A stretch of DNA of 64,000 nucleotides from contig NZ_LFIQ01000105.1 of NCBI RefSeq assembly GCF_001189245.1, forward strand, positions 55,683-119,682, written 5' to 3'. Position 1 is the first letter of the stretch. The number at the start of each line of letters is the position of its first letter. A program made the position numbers and the translations under genes. Below, piece by piece: positions 34,477 through 43,794 of this stretch. This DNA is from Bradyrhizobium pachyrhizi (GTDB taxonomy: Bacteria > Pseudomonadota > Alphaproteobacteria > Rhizobiales > Xanthobacteraceae). Under the pieces are notes generated by a model, which searched no databases, was not told the origin of the DNA, and was given only the letters and a program-made list of their open reading frames with translations.

Positions 34477-35343
34477 CTAGCGGCGCATCCCGGGCTGCAC
34501 ATCCGCCAATGCGACGTGAAGCGACATGGCGCCCGGATCCTGCTCGAGCATGCGTTGCACGGATTCCAGATGCGATCGCAGCAATCGGCTTGCCAGATCG
34601 ACGTTCCGTTCGCTGAGCGCCGCCAGGAATTGCCGCCGCTTTTCCGCCAGCCGCGCCATCGCGACCCCGCTCGAGGCGACCTTGGCGTAGACGAAGCGCA
34701 TGTGGATCTCAGTCACCGAGTCCACGATCATCGCAATCACCTTGTTGCCGGTCGAGGCCGCCAGCAGCTTGTAGAACTCGCGCGAACATTCGACCCGGTC
34801 GAGCAGCCGGCCCTCCTTCGTCGCAAGCTCCGTCCGCTCGATATTGGCTTCCAATGCATCGAGATCGGCCCGGCGGGCATTGGCACAAGCCAGCTGCACC
34901 ACGAGGTCGAGGACGTGGACCCGCGCCTCCGACAATTCCCGCACCGAAATCGTGCCGAGGCTCAGCATGTCGCGCATGACCTCGTTCATGCGGCGGGTGT
35001 CGCCCTGCTGGATGAAGGCGCCGCCCTTGACGCCCTTCTGCAGCCGGAGCACGCCGGCCATTTCCAGGCTGCGCAGCGCTTCCCGCAGCACGTTGCGACT
35101 GACCCCGAGCTGTTGCGCAAGTTCGCGCTCGGCCGGCAGCTTGTCGCCGGGCTTCAGCACGCCGAGCGCCAGTTGCTCGCGAATGCGCTCGCAGATCTCC
35201 TCGAATGTCCGTCTGGTGTGAATTGGCTTGAATGTCGGCGCGGCCGGGGGGCCGACCGCACGATGATCGGAGACCCGCTCCCGGCGGCTCGGCGAGGCGG
35301 CACGGGAGCGCTGCGGCGCGCGAGGGCTTGACTTGGTGCTCAT
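34477..35343 (-). CDS. GntR/FadR-family regulator
   Basis: The 288-residue protein has an unusually long Arg/Ser/Pro-rich N-tail (about 45 residues), a GntR winged helix ([32 protein letters not shown], within about 46-78, then [15 protein letters not shown]), and an all-helical FCD effector domain with the metal-binding pattern typical of FadR. It should regulate its own operon and the divergent dehydrogenase gene in response to an organic acid or CoA ester. ATG 35343 is preferred because the earlier start at 35367 lies inside the operator. Confidence 0.84.
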   Translation of the reverse strand: MSTKSSPRAPQRSRAASPSRRERVSDHRAVGPPAAPTFKPIHTRRTFEEICERIREQLALGVLKPGDKLPAERELAQQLGVSRNVLREALRSLEMAGVLRLQKGVKGGAFIQQGDTRRMNEVMRDMLSLGTISVRELSEARVHVLDLVVQLACANARRADLDALEANIERTELATKEGRLLDRVECSREFYKLLAASTGNKVIAMIVDSVTEIHMRFVYAKVASSGVAMARLAEKRRQFLAALSERNVDLASRLLRSHLESVQRMLEQDPGAMSLHVALADVQPGMRR

Positions 35344-35357
35344 GCGGTGGATTATTA

Positions 35358-35372
35358 AATGGATCACCCATT
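35358..35372. promoter_or_regulatory. FadR-type operator candidate
   Basis: AATGG-ATCAC-CCATT is a perfect inverted repeat with a 5-base spacer, 15 bases upstream of the GntR start and about 55 before the divergent dehydrogenase. Spacing and arm size fit GntR/FadR-family sites. Confidence 0.5.
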
Positions 35373-35426
35373 CAATGGAAGCCCCTTTTTTGGGCTTTCC
35401 GCAAAGAAAACAAACCGGGAGTTCGT

Positions 35427-36566
35427 ATGAGTTTTTCCGAGGAGCAGGTCGCGTTCCGCGACAACGTGCGCAGGATGGTCGCGAGGCACGTGGCGCCGAT
35501 CGCCGCCGAGATCGACGAAACCGACCGCTTCCCGCTCGAGCTGGTCAAGCTGTTCGGCGAGATGGGGCTGATGCAGCTCTGGGTGCCGGAACGCTATGGC
35601 GGCCCGAACGGCAACCTGACCATGGCCTGCATCGCGCGCGAGGAGATCTCGAAGGTCTCGCCCGCCTGCGCATCGATCGCGGCACTCAACACCATGTTCA
35701 TCATGCCGCTAATGCATTTCGGCTCGGAGGAGCAGCGCAAGAAATATCTGCCGATCATCGCCGAGGGCGGCGTGGTCACGGCGATCGCAATCTCGGAGCC
35801 GCAGGCCGGCTCAGATGTCGCCGCGCTGAATACCCGCGCCCGCAAGGACGGAGAAAGCTATGTGCTGAATGGCCGCAAGCAGTGGTGCAGCTATGGTGTC
35901 GCCGCCGACTACATCGTGGTCATGGCGCGAACCAGTGACGGCGCCGGTGCGGACGGCATCAGCGCCTTCATCGTCGAGCCGAAGAAAATGCCGGGCATCA
36001 CGTTCGGGCGCCACGAGCGCAAGATGGGCTTCCGCGGCGCGCCCAACACGCCGATCTTCTTCGACAATGTCCGGGTCCCCGCCGAAAACCTTGTCGGTGA
36101 GGAAGGCAGGGGCTTTCGCGCATCGATGCGCGCGCTCGACCTCAACCGGCCGACCATCGGCGCGCAATCCGTTGGTCTCGCCCAAGGCGCACTGGATGCG
36201 TGCGTCGCTTACGCCAAGGAGCGCAAGCAATTCAAAAAGCCGATCGCCGAATTCCAGGGCGTGCAGTTCATGCTCGCCGACATGGCCATGCAGATCGAGG
36301 CGGCCCGCGCACTGGTCTACGAATGTGCCCGCGCCGGCGATGCCGGCGACTGGAAGCGGCTCAACGTGCTTGCCAGCATGGCCAAATGCGTCGGCAGCGA
36401 CATGGCGATGAAGGTGACGACCGACGCGGTCCAGATCTTCGGCGGCTATGGCTACACGATGGACTATCCGGTCGAACGCATGATGCGCGATGCCAAGCTG
36501 ACCCAGATTTTTGAAGGCACCAACCAGATCCAGCGCGTGGTGATCGCCCGCGAGCTGCTGCGATAG
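35427..36566 (+). CDS. Acyl-CoA dehydrogenase
   Basis: The 379-residue protein has standard ACAD order: [23 protein letters not shown] with the FAD-binding TEPxAGSD-like motif, a middle beta domain, and the C-terminal [20 protein letters not shown] and [18 protein letters not shown]. It oxidises a short or branched acyl-CoA. The ATG at 35427 ([10 protein letters not shown]) is the family start; the longer open frame overlaps the GntR gene and its operator. It is followed by a binding-protein gene 44 bases on. Confidence 0.88.
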   Translation: MSFSEEQVAFRDNVRRMVARHVAPIAAEIDETDRFPLELVKLFGEMGLMQLWVPERYGGPNGNLTMACIAREEISKVSPACASIAALNTMFIMPLMHFGSEEQRKKYLPIIAEGGVVTAIAISEPQAGSDVAALNTRARKDGESYVLNGRKQWCSYGVAADYIVVMARTSDGAGADGISAFIVEPKKMPGITFGRHERKMGFRGAPNTPIFFDNVRVPAENLVGEEGRGFRASMRALDLNRPTIGAQSVGLAQGALDACVAYAKERKQFKKPIAEFQGVQFMLADMAMQIEAARALVYECARAGDAGDWKRLNVLASMAKCVGSDMAMKVTTDAVQIFGGYGYTMDYPVERMMRDAKLTQIFEGTNQIQRVVIARELLR

Positions 36567-36610
36567 TGCAGATCGATTTCAAGAAGATACAATTACCGGG
36601 AGGAACGACC

Positions 36611-37810
36611 TTGAACCATATCATGAACCAGGCGCTGATAGCCGGCGCGCTGTCGGCACTTCTGGCGGTACCTGCCTATGCTCAGAAAGCCTACGGTCCC
36701 GGTGCCAGCGATACCGAGATCAAGCTCGGCCAATCGACGCCGCTGAGTGGCCCCGCATCCGCGTTCGGCGCGGGCGCCGGGCGGGCGGTGGTCGGCTACT
36801 TTGAGATGCTGAACGCCAAAGGCGGCATCAACGGCCGCAAGATCAACTTCACGCAGCTCGACAATGCCTACAGCGCGCCGAAAGCGGTCGAACAATCACG
36901 CAAGCTGATCGAGGACGTCGGCATATTGGCCGAGGTCGGCACGATCGGTACCGCGCCCAACGTCGCGATCCAGAAGTACCTGAACGCCAAGCAGGTGCCG
37001 CAACTCTTCATCACCGCCGGCGGACGCCGCTTCAACGATCCCTGGACTATCCCGCTCTATCCCGACTTCGAAACCGAAGGCCGCGTCGTCGCCAAGTACA
37101 TCCTGACGGCAAAGCCGGACGCCAGGATCGGCGTCCTCTATCAGAATGACGACTATGGCAAGGACTACCTCAAGGGTCTCCGCGCCGGCCTCGGTCCGAA
37201 GGCCGAGTTGATCGTTGCCCAGGCTTCCTACGAGCTCGCCGATCCGACGATCGACTCGCAGATCGTCCAGCTGAAGGCCGCCGGTGTCGACACCCTGATC
37301 GAGCAGTCGTCGTCGAAGGCAGCCGCGCAATCGATCCGCAAGGTTTACGAGCTCGGCTGGAAGCCGCTGCACGTGATCGGCGGCTCGACCGCATCGGTCG
37401 AAACTATCCTGAAGCCCGCAGGCCTCGAAGCATCGAAAAGGCTGGTCACAACGCAATTCCTCAAGCAACCGGGCGACCCAGCCTGGGCCAATGATGAGGA
37501 AGTCAAGGCCTACAAGGAGTTCTTGAAGGCGTATGCACCTTCAGCCAATCCGGACGATTATTCTGTGCTCGTTGCCTATATGAACGTGCACGCCGTGGAG
37601 CTGGCTCTGCGCAAATGCGGCGACGACCTGACCCGCGAGAACCTCATGAAGCAGGCGACCTCGCTCAATGGCGAGCGATTGCCGATGATGCTCCCAGGCG
37701 TCGCGATCAGCACCCGGCCCGGAGACTACACGCCCTTCAGAACTCTGCGGATTGCGACATTTGACGGAGAAAGCTGGTCCTTGACCGGCGCCCCTCTATC
37801 GGCCGACTAG
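36611..37810 (+). CDS. ABC-type branched-chain amino acid-like binding protein (orphan)
   Basis: The 399-residue protein starts at a TTG (36611) seven bases after GGGAGG; an ATG at 36623 is too far from that site. It has a signal peptide ending in VPAYAQ and a Leu/Ile/Val-type fold (TEIKLGQSTPLSGPASAFGAGAGRAVVGY, with NDDYGKDYLKGL). No permease or ATPase is encoded nearby. It is a different branch from the two other binding proteins of this region. It probably takes up the substrate of the GntR-controlled pathway. Confidence 0.84.
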   Translation: MNHIMNQALIAGALSALLAVPAYAQKAYGPGASDTEIKLGQSTPLSGPASAFGAGAGRAVVGYFEMLNAKGGINGRKINFTQLDNAYSAPKAVEQSRKLIEDVGILAEVGTIGTAPNVAIQKYLNAKQVPQLFITAGGRRFNDPWTIPLYPDFETEGRVVAKYILTAKPDARIGVLYQNDDYGKDYLKGLRAGLGPKAELIVAQASYELADPTIDSQIVQLKAAGVDTLIEQSSSKAAAQSIRKVYELGWKPLHVIGGSTASVETILKPAGLEASKRLVTTQFLKQPGDPAWANDEEVKAYKEFLKAYAPSANPDDYSVLVAYMNVHAVELALRKCGDDLTRENLMKQATSLNGERLPMMLPGVAISTRPGDYTPFRTLRIATFDGESWSLTGAPLSAD

Positions 37811-38129
37811 ACCACACTGTCGGCGAGAGCCACCAAGGCTCTCGCTAGGTCAGGACAACAGCCGGGCCCGGTTAGAGCTGCCCGAGCAGCCATGTTCCAT
37901 CACCGGAAGGCACTGGTGGTGGTGGGGGGCCGGCGAGTCTGCACAGAGCGTTATCTCTGGAACCTCAGCGGCGGCGCCAATGCGTCACCGGGCCGGACGT
38001 CAGGGTCGGGCCCAAAACCTTGTCGGAGTGAGGCACGCAGCAAAAAGTGTGATGGCCATTGATTGCCGGCTCCAGATCCCACTCGAAAAGAGCATAAGCC
38101 CTTTTCCAGGTGGGAAATCAGGCGCGGGA
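37811..38129. other. Intergenic region after binding-protein gene
   Basis: These 319 bases contain a perfect hairpin (37823-37845) close after the stop and no supportable gene. The rest is GC-rich, lies between converging genes, and shows no clear promoter or repeat. Confidence 0.55.
37823..37845 (+). terminator. Hairpin after orphan binding-protein gene
   Basis: GCGAGAGCC pairs perfectly with GGCTCTCGC over nine bases with a 5-base loop, 13 bases after the stop. No T run follows, so it would be a weak or factor-assisted terminator. Confidence 0.5.
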
Positions 38130-39032
38130 CTAGGTGGCGACGGGAACCCCGTAGAACTTAGCTGGGTTAGACACCAGTATCTTGTGCTGCTGCTGAACAT
38201 CAGCGGTATACTTGGCGAGCCCATCGAGGATCTCGCCGACATCCGGGACAGTGGCAGCGTCGTAGAGACCGACATGGGGCCAGTCACTTCCCCACACCAT
38301 CCGATCGGGCGCGGCATCGATCAATGCTTCGGCAAACGGAACGACGTCGCGGAACGGATAGGATTGCGCCGAAAGTCTGAAGCCGCCGGACAGCTTCACG
38401 TAGCAGCTTGAGTTTCGGACAATGCGGAGCACCGCCTGGAATTCGGGGCTGTTAAGGCCGTTTGCCGCGGCGCACCACCCCATGTGATCGATGATGAAGG
38501 GTGCCCGCAGTCGAAGCAGTCGATCGACGATTTCGGGATAAGTCTCGCCGCGGGTCGCGACCTGAACGTGCCAGCCAACTTCCGCGCAGCGGTCCGCCAG
38601 GACTTCGAGATTCTGCAGGCCGACACCGCCACCGACGATATCGAGAATGCGGATACCGCGCACGCCGGCATCCTTGAGCTCGGCGATCTCTTTGTCGGAG
38701 ATATCGGGGTCGATCACGGCGACCCCACACAGCCTGTCGGGGTATTCGCGCAATGCCTTGACGAGCAGACGGTTATCGGTTCCGTGCACCGACACCTGCA
38801 CGACGACACCATACTGCATGCCGACCCTGTCGAGCATCGCGACGAAATCGGCAGGCGATGCCGGCGGTGGATTGAAGTGTCTGCCTGATACGAAAGGATA
38901 GTCGACTGCGGGACCGATAACGTGGGCATGCGTCTCCCACGCGCCAGCCGGAACCTTGATCCTCTCCGGAGCTGAAGCCAGTCGCGGAGGGAGACAGTCC
39001 TTAATGACACCGTCGAAATGAAGCATCGTCAC
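38130..39032 (-). CDS. Amidohydrolase 2 family enzyme (2-pyrone-4,6-dicarboxylate lactonase-like)
   Basis: The 300-residue TIM-barrel protein has the first metal motif in ETHAHVIGPA, HGTDNRLLVKALR, FIIDHMGWC and GSDWPH, matching the LigI-like branch that opens lactones of aromatic breakdown. Others in this family are decarboxylases or hydrolases. It is the last gene of a six-gene operon and begins with a GTG overlapping the previous stop by four bases. The substrate is not known. Confidence 0.82.
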   Translation of the reverse strand: MTMLHFDGVIKDCLPPRLASAPERIKVPAGAWETHAHVIGPAVDYPFVSGRHFNPPPASPADFVAMLDRVGMQYGVVVQVSVHGTDNRLLVKALREYPDRLCGVAVIDPDISDKEIAELKDAGVRGIRILDIVGGGVGLQNLEVLADRCAEVGWHVQVATRGETYPEIVDRLLRLRAPFIIDHMGWCAAANGLNSPEFQAVLRIVRNSSCYVKLSGGFRLSAQSYPFRDVVPFAEALIDAAPDRMVWGSDWPHVGLYDAATVPDVGEILDGLAKYTADVQQQHKILVSNPAKFYGVPVAT

Positions 39033-40159
39033 TGGACCTTTGAATCGAGAATGAAATCGACGGCCGCGCTCGTTGCGACGGCCTTCACTTCATCCAGAAA
39101 CGCATCGTTGAGTGGAATGCCGGTCTTCAGCCGCTCCGCTCTGCGCGCGAATTCCGGCTCACCGGCGACGATCACTGGGCTGCCCGGATCGACGGCAGGC
39201 GTCGCGCGAAGGTGATCTAGGATGTCGCTGACGTCGTCCTCGAATAACCCGCCGGCGCGGAAGAAATCCGGATCCAGCGCAAGGAAGAAATGACCGATAT
39301 TGTCGGGCGTGCCCGGCTTCGCATCCCGGCTGCGAAACGGCGAGAACGAGCCGCCCGCCAGCGTGCTGCCGAGCAATTGCGCCATCACGGCAAGACCGTA
39401 GCCCTTATGGGTGCCGGTTTCGCGGGTGCCGCCCATCGGCATCAATCCGCCGACGTCGCTCTCCATGCAGGTCCGGAAGCCTTCCGTGGCGTCGGTGACC
39501 GGCTTTCCGGAGCCGTCGACCACCCAGCCGACCGGAAGCGGCGTCTGATGATATGCGTAGACCTTGACCTTGTTGGCGGCGACCGCGGAGGTCGACATGT
39601 CTAGAAGAAACGGATCCCCCCTGCCGGCCGGCGCTGCGAACGCAATCGGGTTGGTGCCGAGCACGGGCGTCGTGCCGCCGGTCGGGAGCACTGCAACGGT
39701 ACGAGCCGACGACGTGACAAGTGCGATGACACCCTGGCGCGCCGCCATCTCGGCATAGAGCCCGGTCGCTCCAAAGTGATGCGAATTGACGACCGAGACG
39801 GCACCGATGCCAATCGCCTTGCACTTGGTGACCGCGAGGTTCATCGCCTCGACCGCGACGGGATGGCCGAGGCCCGCATCGCCGTCCATGAGAGCCGTGG
39901 CGGCATTCTCCTTCACGATCCGCGGCTGCGGCGTCATGTTGAGTCCGCCGGCGCGCCGCATCTTGTCATAGAGAGGGAGCATGGACGCGCCGTGAGATTC
40001 GATGCCGCGCAGATCGGTTTCGACCAATAGATCCGCGATCACGTTGACCTTGTCCGGCGTCATCCCCCATGCCGACAACACAAGTTCGATCTGCCTCTTC
40101 AAAAGCGCGGGCGTGACGTAGACCAGCCGCTCCTTCGCATCCATCTCCTCCGAATCCAT
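39029..40159 (-). CDS. Malate/L-lactate dehydrogenase type 2 (Ldh family oxidoreductase)
   Basis: The 376-residue protein belongs to the unusual NAD(P)H-dependent Ldh2 fold: GIESHGASMLPLY, the VNSHHFGATGLYA and the SSARTVAVLPTGG/LGTNPIAFAAP segments are all family landmarks. Members act on 2-hydroxy/2-oxo acids such as malate, ureidoglycolate and sulfolactate. ATG 40159 lies nine bases after AAGGA; a longer open frame overlaps the neighbouring gene. In this operon it would act on a hydroxy acid released in the pathway. Confidence 0.85.
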   Translation of the reverse strand: MDSEEMDAKERLVYVTPALLKRQIELVLSAWGMTPDKVNVIADLLVETDLRGIESHGASMLPLYDKMRRAGGLNMTPQPRIVKENAATALMDGDAGLGHPVAVEAMNLAVTKCKAIGIGAVSVVNSHHFGATGLYAEMAARQGVIALVTSSARTVAVLPTGGTTPVLGTNPIAFAAPAGRGDPFLLDMSTSAVAANKVKVYAYHQTPLPVGWVVDGSGKPVTDATEGFRTCMESDVGGLMPMGGTRETGTHKGYGLAVMAQLLGSTLAGGSFSPFRSRDAKPGTPDNIGHFFLALDPDFFRAGGLFEDDVSDILDHLRATPAVDPGSPVIVAGEPEFARRAERLKTGIPLNDAFLDEVKAVATSAAVDFILDSKVQ

Positions 40160-40172
40160 CGGCGAATGTCCT

Positions 40173-41063
40173 TCAGCTCTTGTTCTTATGTGTGCTGGCT
40201 CGTTCGGCGGCCAGAAGCCATTGCAGGGCCGCTGGAGCATCCAGCCCCGTCATCGCCCCACCCTGCCGGACCAGGTCCGTTGTGTGGCGATAGCGATCGA
40301 TGGTCGCGCGGGTGGTCAGGCTCCTGAGCCCGAGCGACTTCAACTGCGTTTCCGCCAGCTCCATCTCCACCAGCCGCCGGCCGGCGTGGGGAGGATGCGT
40401 CCTCAGATACATGTCGATGTGGTCGCGCAATGGACGCTGATCGAAATCGCCGAGCAGTTCGATCAGGTCCTGACGCAAGCCGAGTGCCTCCGCGGCCAGC
40501 ATCGACTCCACGACCAGCGCATCGAGGCCTTTGGCAAACAGGCTCCGGAGCAGCTTCAGGCTCGATGCATCGCCAACCGCGGAGCCGTCGCGGGCCGATA
40601 CGGAAAAGCCGAGCGCATTCATCGCCTCCGCGAAGTCCGTTGCCTTCTCCCCTGACGCCAGCAAGGGCGTCCGGATGCCGTGCAGGCTGACGGCGCCCAT
40701 GATCGCCACATCGACGAACCGCGCACGGTTCGCACCGAGCATTTCGGCGGCCGCAATCACCTGTGGCGGATCGGCGGCGGTCAGGTCGGCAAGGATCGCC
40801 TGCTCCCGTAGTACCGGTGCGATTGTTTTGACCACGTCGCGCAGCCCATCGCCGGTGATCGTCAGCAGCACGACGTCGGCCGTGCTCGCCGCGCGCGCGA
40901 CATCCTCGTCGACGTCGATGCCGAGCTTCTTCGCCGAGGCCGTCGCGCGCGGCGATGCACGCGAGGCAACCTTCAGCTCGACACCGCGATCGAGCAATGC
41001 GCTCGCAAAGCTGGTGCCGACCTCACCGAGACCGACGAGTGCAATCGAGGGTGTGCCGGTCAT
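40173..41063 (-). CDS. NAD(P)-dependent 6-phosphogluconate/beta-hydroxyacid dehydrogenase-like protein
   Basis: The 296-residue protein has a Rossmann GLGEVGTSFASALL near residues 10-23 and a helical C-terminal domain (KLLRSLFAKGLDALVVESMLAA) of the kind that dimerises in this superfamily. In place of the usual NHL/K active-site run it has GDASSLKLLRS, where Lys may be catalytic. Its start overlaps the binding-protein stop by four bases. It may reduce or oxidise a hydroxy acid; the closest well-known members are not obvious. Confidence 0.75.
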   Translation of the reverse strand: MTGTPSIALVGLGEVGTSFASALLDRGVELKVASRASPRATASAKKLGIDVDEDVARAASTADVVLLTITGDGLRDVVKTIAPVLREQAILADLTAADPPQVIAAAEMLGANRARFVDVAIMGAVSLHGIRTPLLASGEKATDFAEAMNALGFSVSARDGSAVGDASSLKLLRSLFAKGLDALVVESMLAAEALGLRQDLIELLGDFDQRPLRDHIDMYLRTHPPHAGRRLVEMELAETQLKSLGLRSLTTRATIDRYRHTTDLVRQGGAMTGLDAPAALQWLLAAERASTHKNKS

Positions 41064-42274
41064 CGTGACGCTTTGACGAGCGGGCATTCGCTTTCATTCA
41101 GCGGCCGGAACGCCTGGTCGCCGGGGATCGTATCGATGGTCCGGAAGTAATCCCATGGCTCCTTCGATTCCTTTGGCGACTTGACCTGGAAGATCTGCAC
41201 CGGATGCGTCATACGTCCATCGGCGCGGACCACGCCATCGCCAAGCAGCGGGTCCTTGACCGGGACCGATTTCAGATATTCGACCACCTTGCGGCCATCG
41301 GTGCTGCCGACTTTCTCGACGGCGCCGAGATAGGCCAGCACCGAGGAGTAAACGCCGCCCTGAAGCGCATCGGGGTGAATCCCCTTGTTGCGCTTGGCGA
41401 GCTCGGTCGCGAAGGCTCGCGTCGTCTCGTCCTTGGTCCAGTTCATGCTGCCAGCGGCGAGCAGACCCTGCGTAGCGTCAAGGCCCGCCGCGTGTACGAC
41501 GGCAAGATTGAACTGCGGCGCGACAATCTTGTACTTGTCCGACGTGATCCCGAACTCGCGTGCCTGCTTGATCGCGTTCGAGAGATCGGCTCCGCCGCTG
41601 GCCAGCACGATGACGTCCGCACCGGACGACTGCGCCGTAAGAAGATAAGAGCTGAAGTCCGACGTGTTGAGCGGATGACGCACGGAGCCCAGCACGGTAC
41701 CACCAGCTGCCTTGACGAACTTCGTGACGTTCTCCTCAAGGCTGTGCCCGAACGCATAGTCGACCGTGACGAAGAACCACTTCTTTCCGCCCTGATGCAT
41801 CACACTCTTGACCAGCGCATTGGCGTTTCCATAGGAGTCCCAGGTCCAGTGGATCGTGTTGGGCGAGCACTTGGAGCCGGTCAGGTCGGTCGCGCCGACG
41901 CCAGACGGAACCATCACCCGGTCGAATTCCTTCGTGATCTCGACGGCGCCGAGTGCGACGGCCGAGTTGGCGAAGTCGAATACCGCATCGACGTCGTCGA
42001 CCTGATACCAGCGACGCAGGATACCAAGGCCGACGTCGGCCTTGTTCTGGTGGTCGGCAAACACGAGTTCGACCGGACGGCCGTTGACCTTGCCGCCAAA
42101 CTTCTCGATCGCCATCTTGGCTGCCTCGACCGATCCATTTCCGGTCAGATCGGAGAACACCCCGGTCATGTCGGTCAGGACACCGATCTTCACCGTCCCC
42201 GATTTGTCTCCGGCCCAGGCACCGGTCGCCAGACAGCAAGCCAGTACACCAAGTACCCTCGCAAGCCCTTTCAT
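41060..42274 (-). CDS. ABC-type branched-chain amino acid/aromatic binding protein (orphan)
   Basis: The 404-residue protein has a signal peptide (MKGLARVLGVLACCLATGAWA) and a Leu/Ile/Val-type fold (VKIGVLTDMTGVFSDLTGNG). It is a paralogue of the protein at 25573-26796, sharing DHQNKADVG, GKKWFFV, GGVYSSVLAYLGA and the CPLVKASR end. No permease or ATPase is nearby. Overlaps of four bases with both neighbours place it in the middle of a translationally coupled operon, so it probably feeds the ligase encoded just before it. Confidence 0.84.
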   Translation of the reverse strand: MKGLARVLGVLACCLATGAWAGDKSGTVKIGVLTDMTGVFSDLTGNGSVEAAKMAIEKFGGKVNGRPVELVFADHQNKADVGLGILRRWYQVDDVDAVFDFANSAVALGAVEITKEFDRVMVPSGVGATDLTGSKCSPNTIHWTWDSYGNANALVKSVMHQGGKKWFFVTVDYAFGHSLEENVTKFVKAAGGTVLGSVRHPLNTSDFSSYLLTAQSSGADVIVLASGGADLSNAIKQAREFGITSDKYKIVAPQFNLAVVHAAGLDATQGLLAAGSMNWTKDETTRAFATELAKRNKGIHPDALQGGVYSSVLAYLGAVEKVGSTDGRKVVEYLKSVPVKDPLLGDGVVRADGRMTHPVQIFQVKSPKESKEPWDYFRTIDTIPGDQAFRPLNESECPLVKASR

Positions 42275-43794
42275 TTCAAATTCCTCCTGTTTTCATTATT
42301 GGTGAGATCGGTGACCCGATCATCGATGTATTGGAGTTCGCGACGCAGAATCTTCTCTGTCTGGGTGCGCGGTATCGCGAGAACTCGCTCGACGAACCGA
42401 GGCAGCATGTATGTCGGCACCTGATCGGCAAGCCGCCCGCGCACGTCGCGCAGATCGAAATCGCAGTCCGTCACGACTACCGCCTTGACCTCTTCGCCCA
42501 TGATGGGATCCGCAACGCCTACGATCGCGCAATCCCGGACCCCGGGCAGCTTCAGCAAACGGCCCTCGAGCTCCTGCGGCGAGATCATCTCTCCACCACG
42601 CCGAATGAGCTCTTTCGTACGTCCATGAAAATATAGATATCCGTCGGAATCGAAGCTGCCGACATCGCCGGTGTGAAACCAGAAGTTCCGGCTCGCCTTC
42701 GCTAACTCGTCCGGCTTGTTGTAGTAACCGAGCAGGATTCGGTTCGGTTCGAGCGGCCGAACCACTATCTCGCCGCGCTCGCCGGTCGGGAGCGGATTGT
42801 CATCCGGGTCGACGATCTGGACCTGCATGTCCGGCCGCACCCGGCCGTTGGCGCCGAGCTTGTGGTCCCCAGCCGTACTTCCGGATACCCAACCTCCGAC
42901 CTCGGTCATGCCGTAGAGTTCGTGCACCTTGAAACCGAAGCGGTCCTCGATGGTGCGGGCGAGTTCGGCTGTCGTACCGCCTCCGATCGTAAAGCGCATC
43001 ATGTGGTCGCGCATCGGTACGGAATAGCGTGCCGCCAGGATCGCGAGTACCGTGCCGACGAACGTGCAACCGGTCGCCTCCACGGCCTTCGCATCCTCGA
43101 AGAACGAAGTCGCCGAAAACCGCCGCCGCAGGCCGAGCGATGCGCCCACCGTCAACGCCGACATAACCGCATAGGTCTGTGGATTCGTGTGATATAGCGG
43201 CAGATAGACGAAGATGCGGTCCTCCGCGGTCAGTTCGAGGATGCGGGCCGACTGCACTCCAGTCGCCGCGTAACCGCCATGCGCACATATCACGCCCTTC
43301 GGACGCCCGGTCGTTCCCGACGTATACAGGATCGTACAGGCATCATGCGGCGCGATGTCGGCGACCTCGCTCTCGGGAAGAGCGGCAAGCTCCAGAAGAA
43401 ACTTTTCGTCGTCGATCGCGACAACGGGAAGCTCGGCCCGGCCGTCACGAAGATCACCACGCCTCGAGCCCAGCCAATTCTCATCGGCCATGATCAGCCT
43501 GGAATCGGATTGCGCCACCAGATAGTCGATGCTGTCGCCCTTCAACTGGTCGTTCAGGCACACGGCAACGGCACCGGCCGCATTGATACCGAACCACGCG
43601 ACCAGGAACGCGGCGGAGTTCCCCGAGATAAGAGCAACATGATCGCCCTTTCCGATGCTGCGCCCTTGCAGCAGTCGCGCGCATCTGAGCGATAGCGAAT
43701 GGATTTCCGCAAACGAATACGATCGCTCCGCAGTGACCACAAACGGCTTTTGTGGCGTGACTGATGCCCAGTGTGCCAGGCGTTCCAGGATCAT
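42271..43794 (-). CDS. AMP-forming acyl/aryl-CoA synthetase
   Basis: The 507-residue ANL-superfamily enzyme has the P-loop-like TILYTSGTTGRPKG, the acyl-pocket motif LYGMTEVGGWVSG, the hinge GDVGSFDSDGYLYFHGR and the C-terminal lysine region RTQTEKILRREL. It activates a carboxylic acid to its CoA ester with ATP. ATG 43794 overlaps the dehydrogenase stop by four bases; nine extra upstream codons in the open frame are not needed. It supplies substrate to the dehydrogenase of the same operon. Confidence 0.88.
   Translation of the reverse strand: MILERLAHWASVTPQKPFVVTAERSYSFAEIHSLSLRCARLLQGRSIGKGDHVALISGNSAAFLVAWFGINAAGAVAVCLNDQLKGDSIDYLVAQSDSRLIMADENWLGSRRGDLRDGRAELPVVAIDDEKFLLELAALPESEVADIAPHDACTILYTSGTTGRPKGVICAHGGYAATGVQSARILELTAEDRIFVYLPLYHTNPQTYAVMSALTVGASLGLRRRFSATSFFEDAKAVEATGCTFVGTVLAILAARYSVPMRDHMMRFTIGGGTTAELARTIEDRFGFKVHELYGMTEVGGWVSGSTAGDHKLGANGRVRPDMQVQIVDPDDNPLPTGERGEIVVRPLEPNRILLGYYNKPDELAKASRNFWFHTGDVGSFDSDGYLYFHGRTKELIRRGGEMISPQELEGRLLKLPGVRDCAIVGVADPIMGEEVKAVVVTDCDFDLRDVRGRLADQVPTYMLPRFVERVLAIPRTQTEKILRRELQYIDDRVTDLTNNENRRNLK

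Noticed and set aside
35379..35397. AAGCCC...GGGCTT hairpin before the dehydrogenase as a riboswitch or terminator
   Set aside because: The stem is only six bases with a T-rich loop; no further conserved structure is visible.
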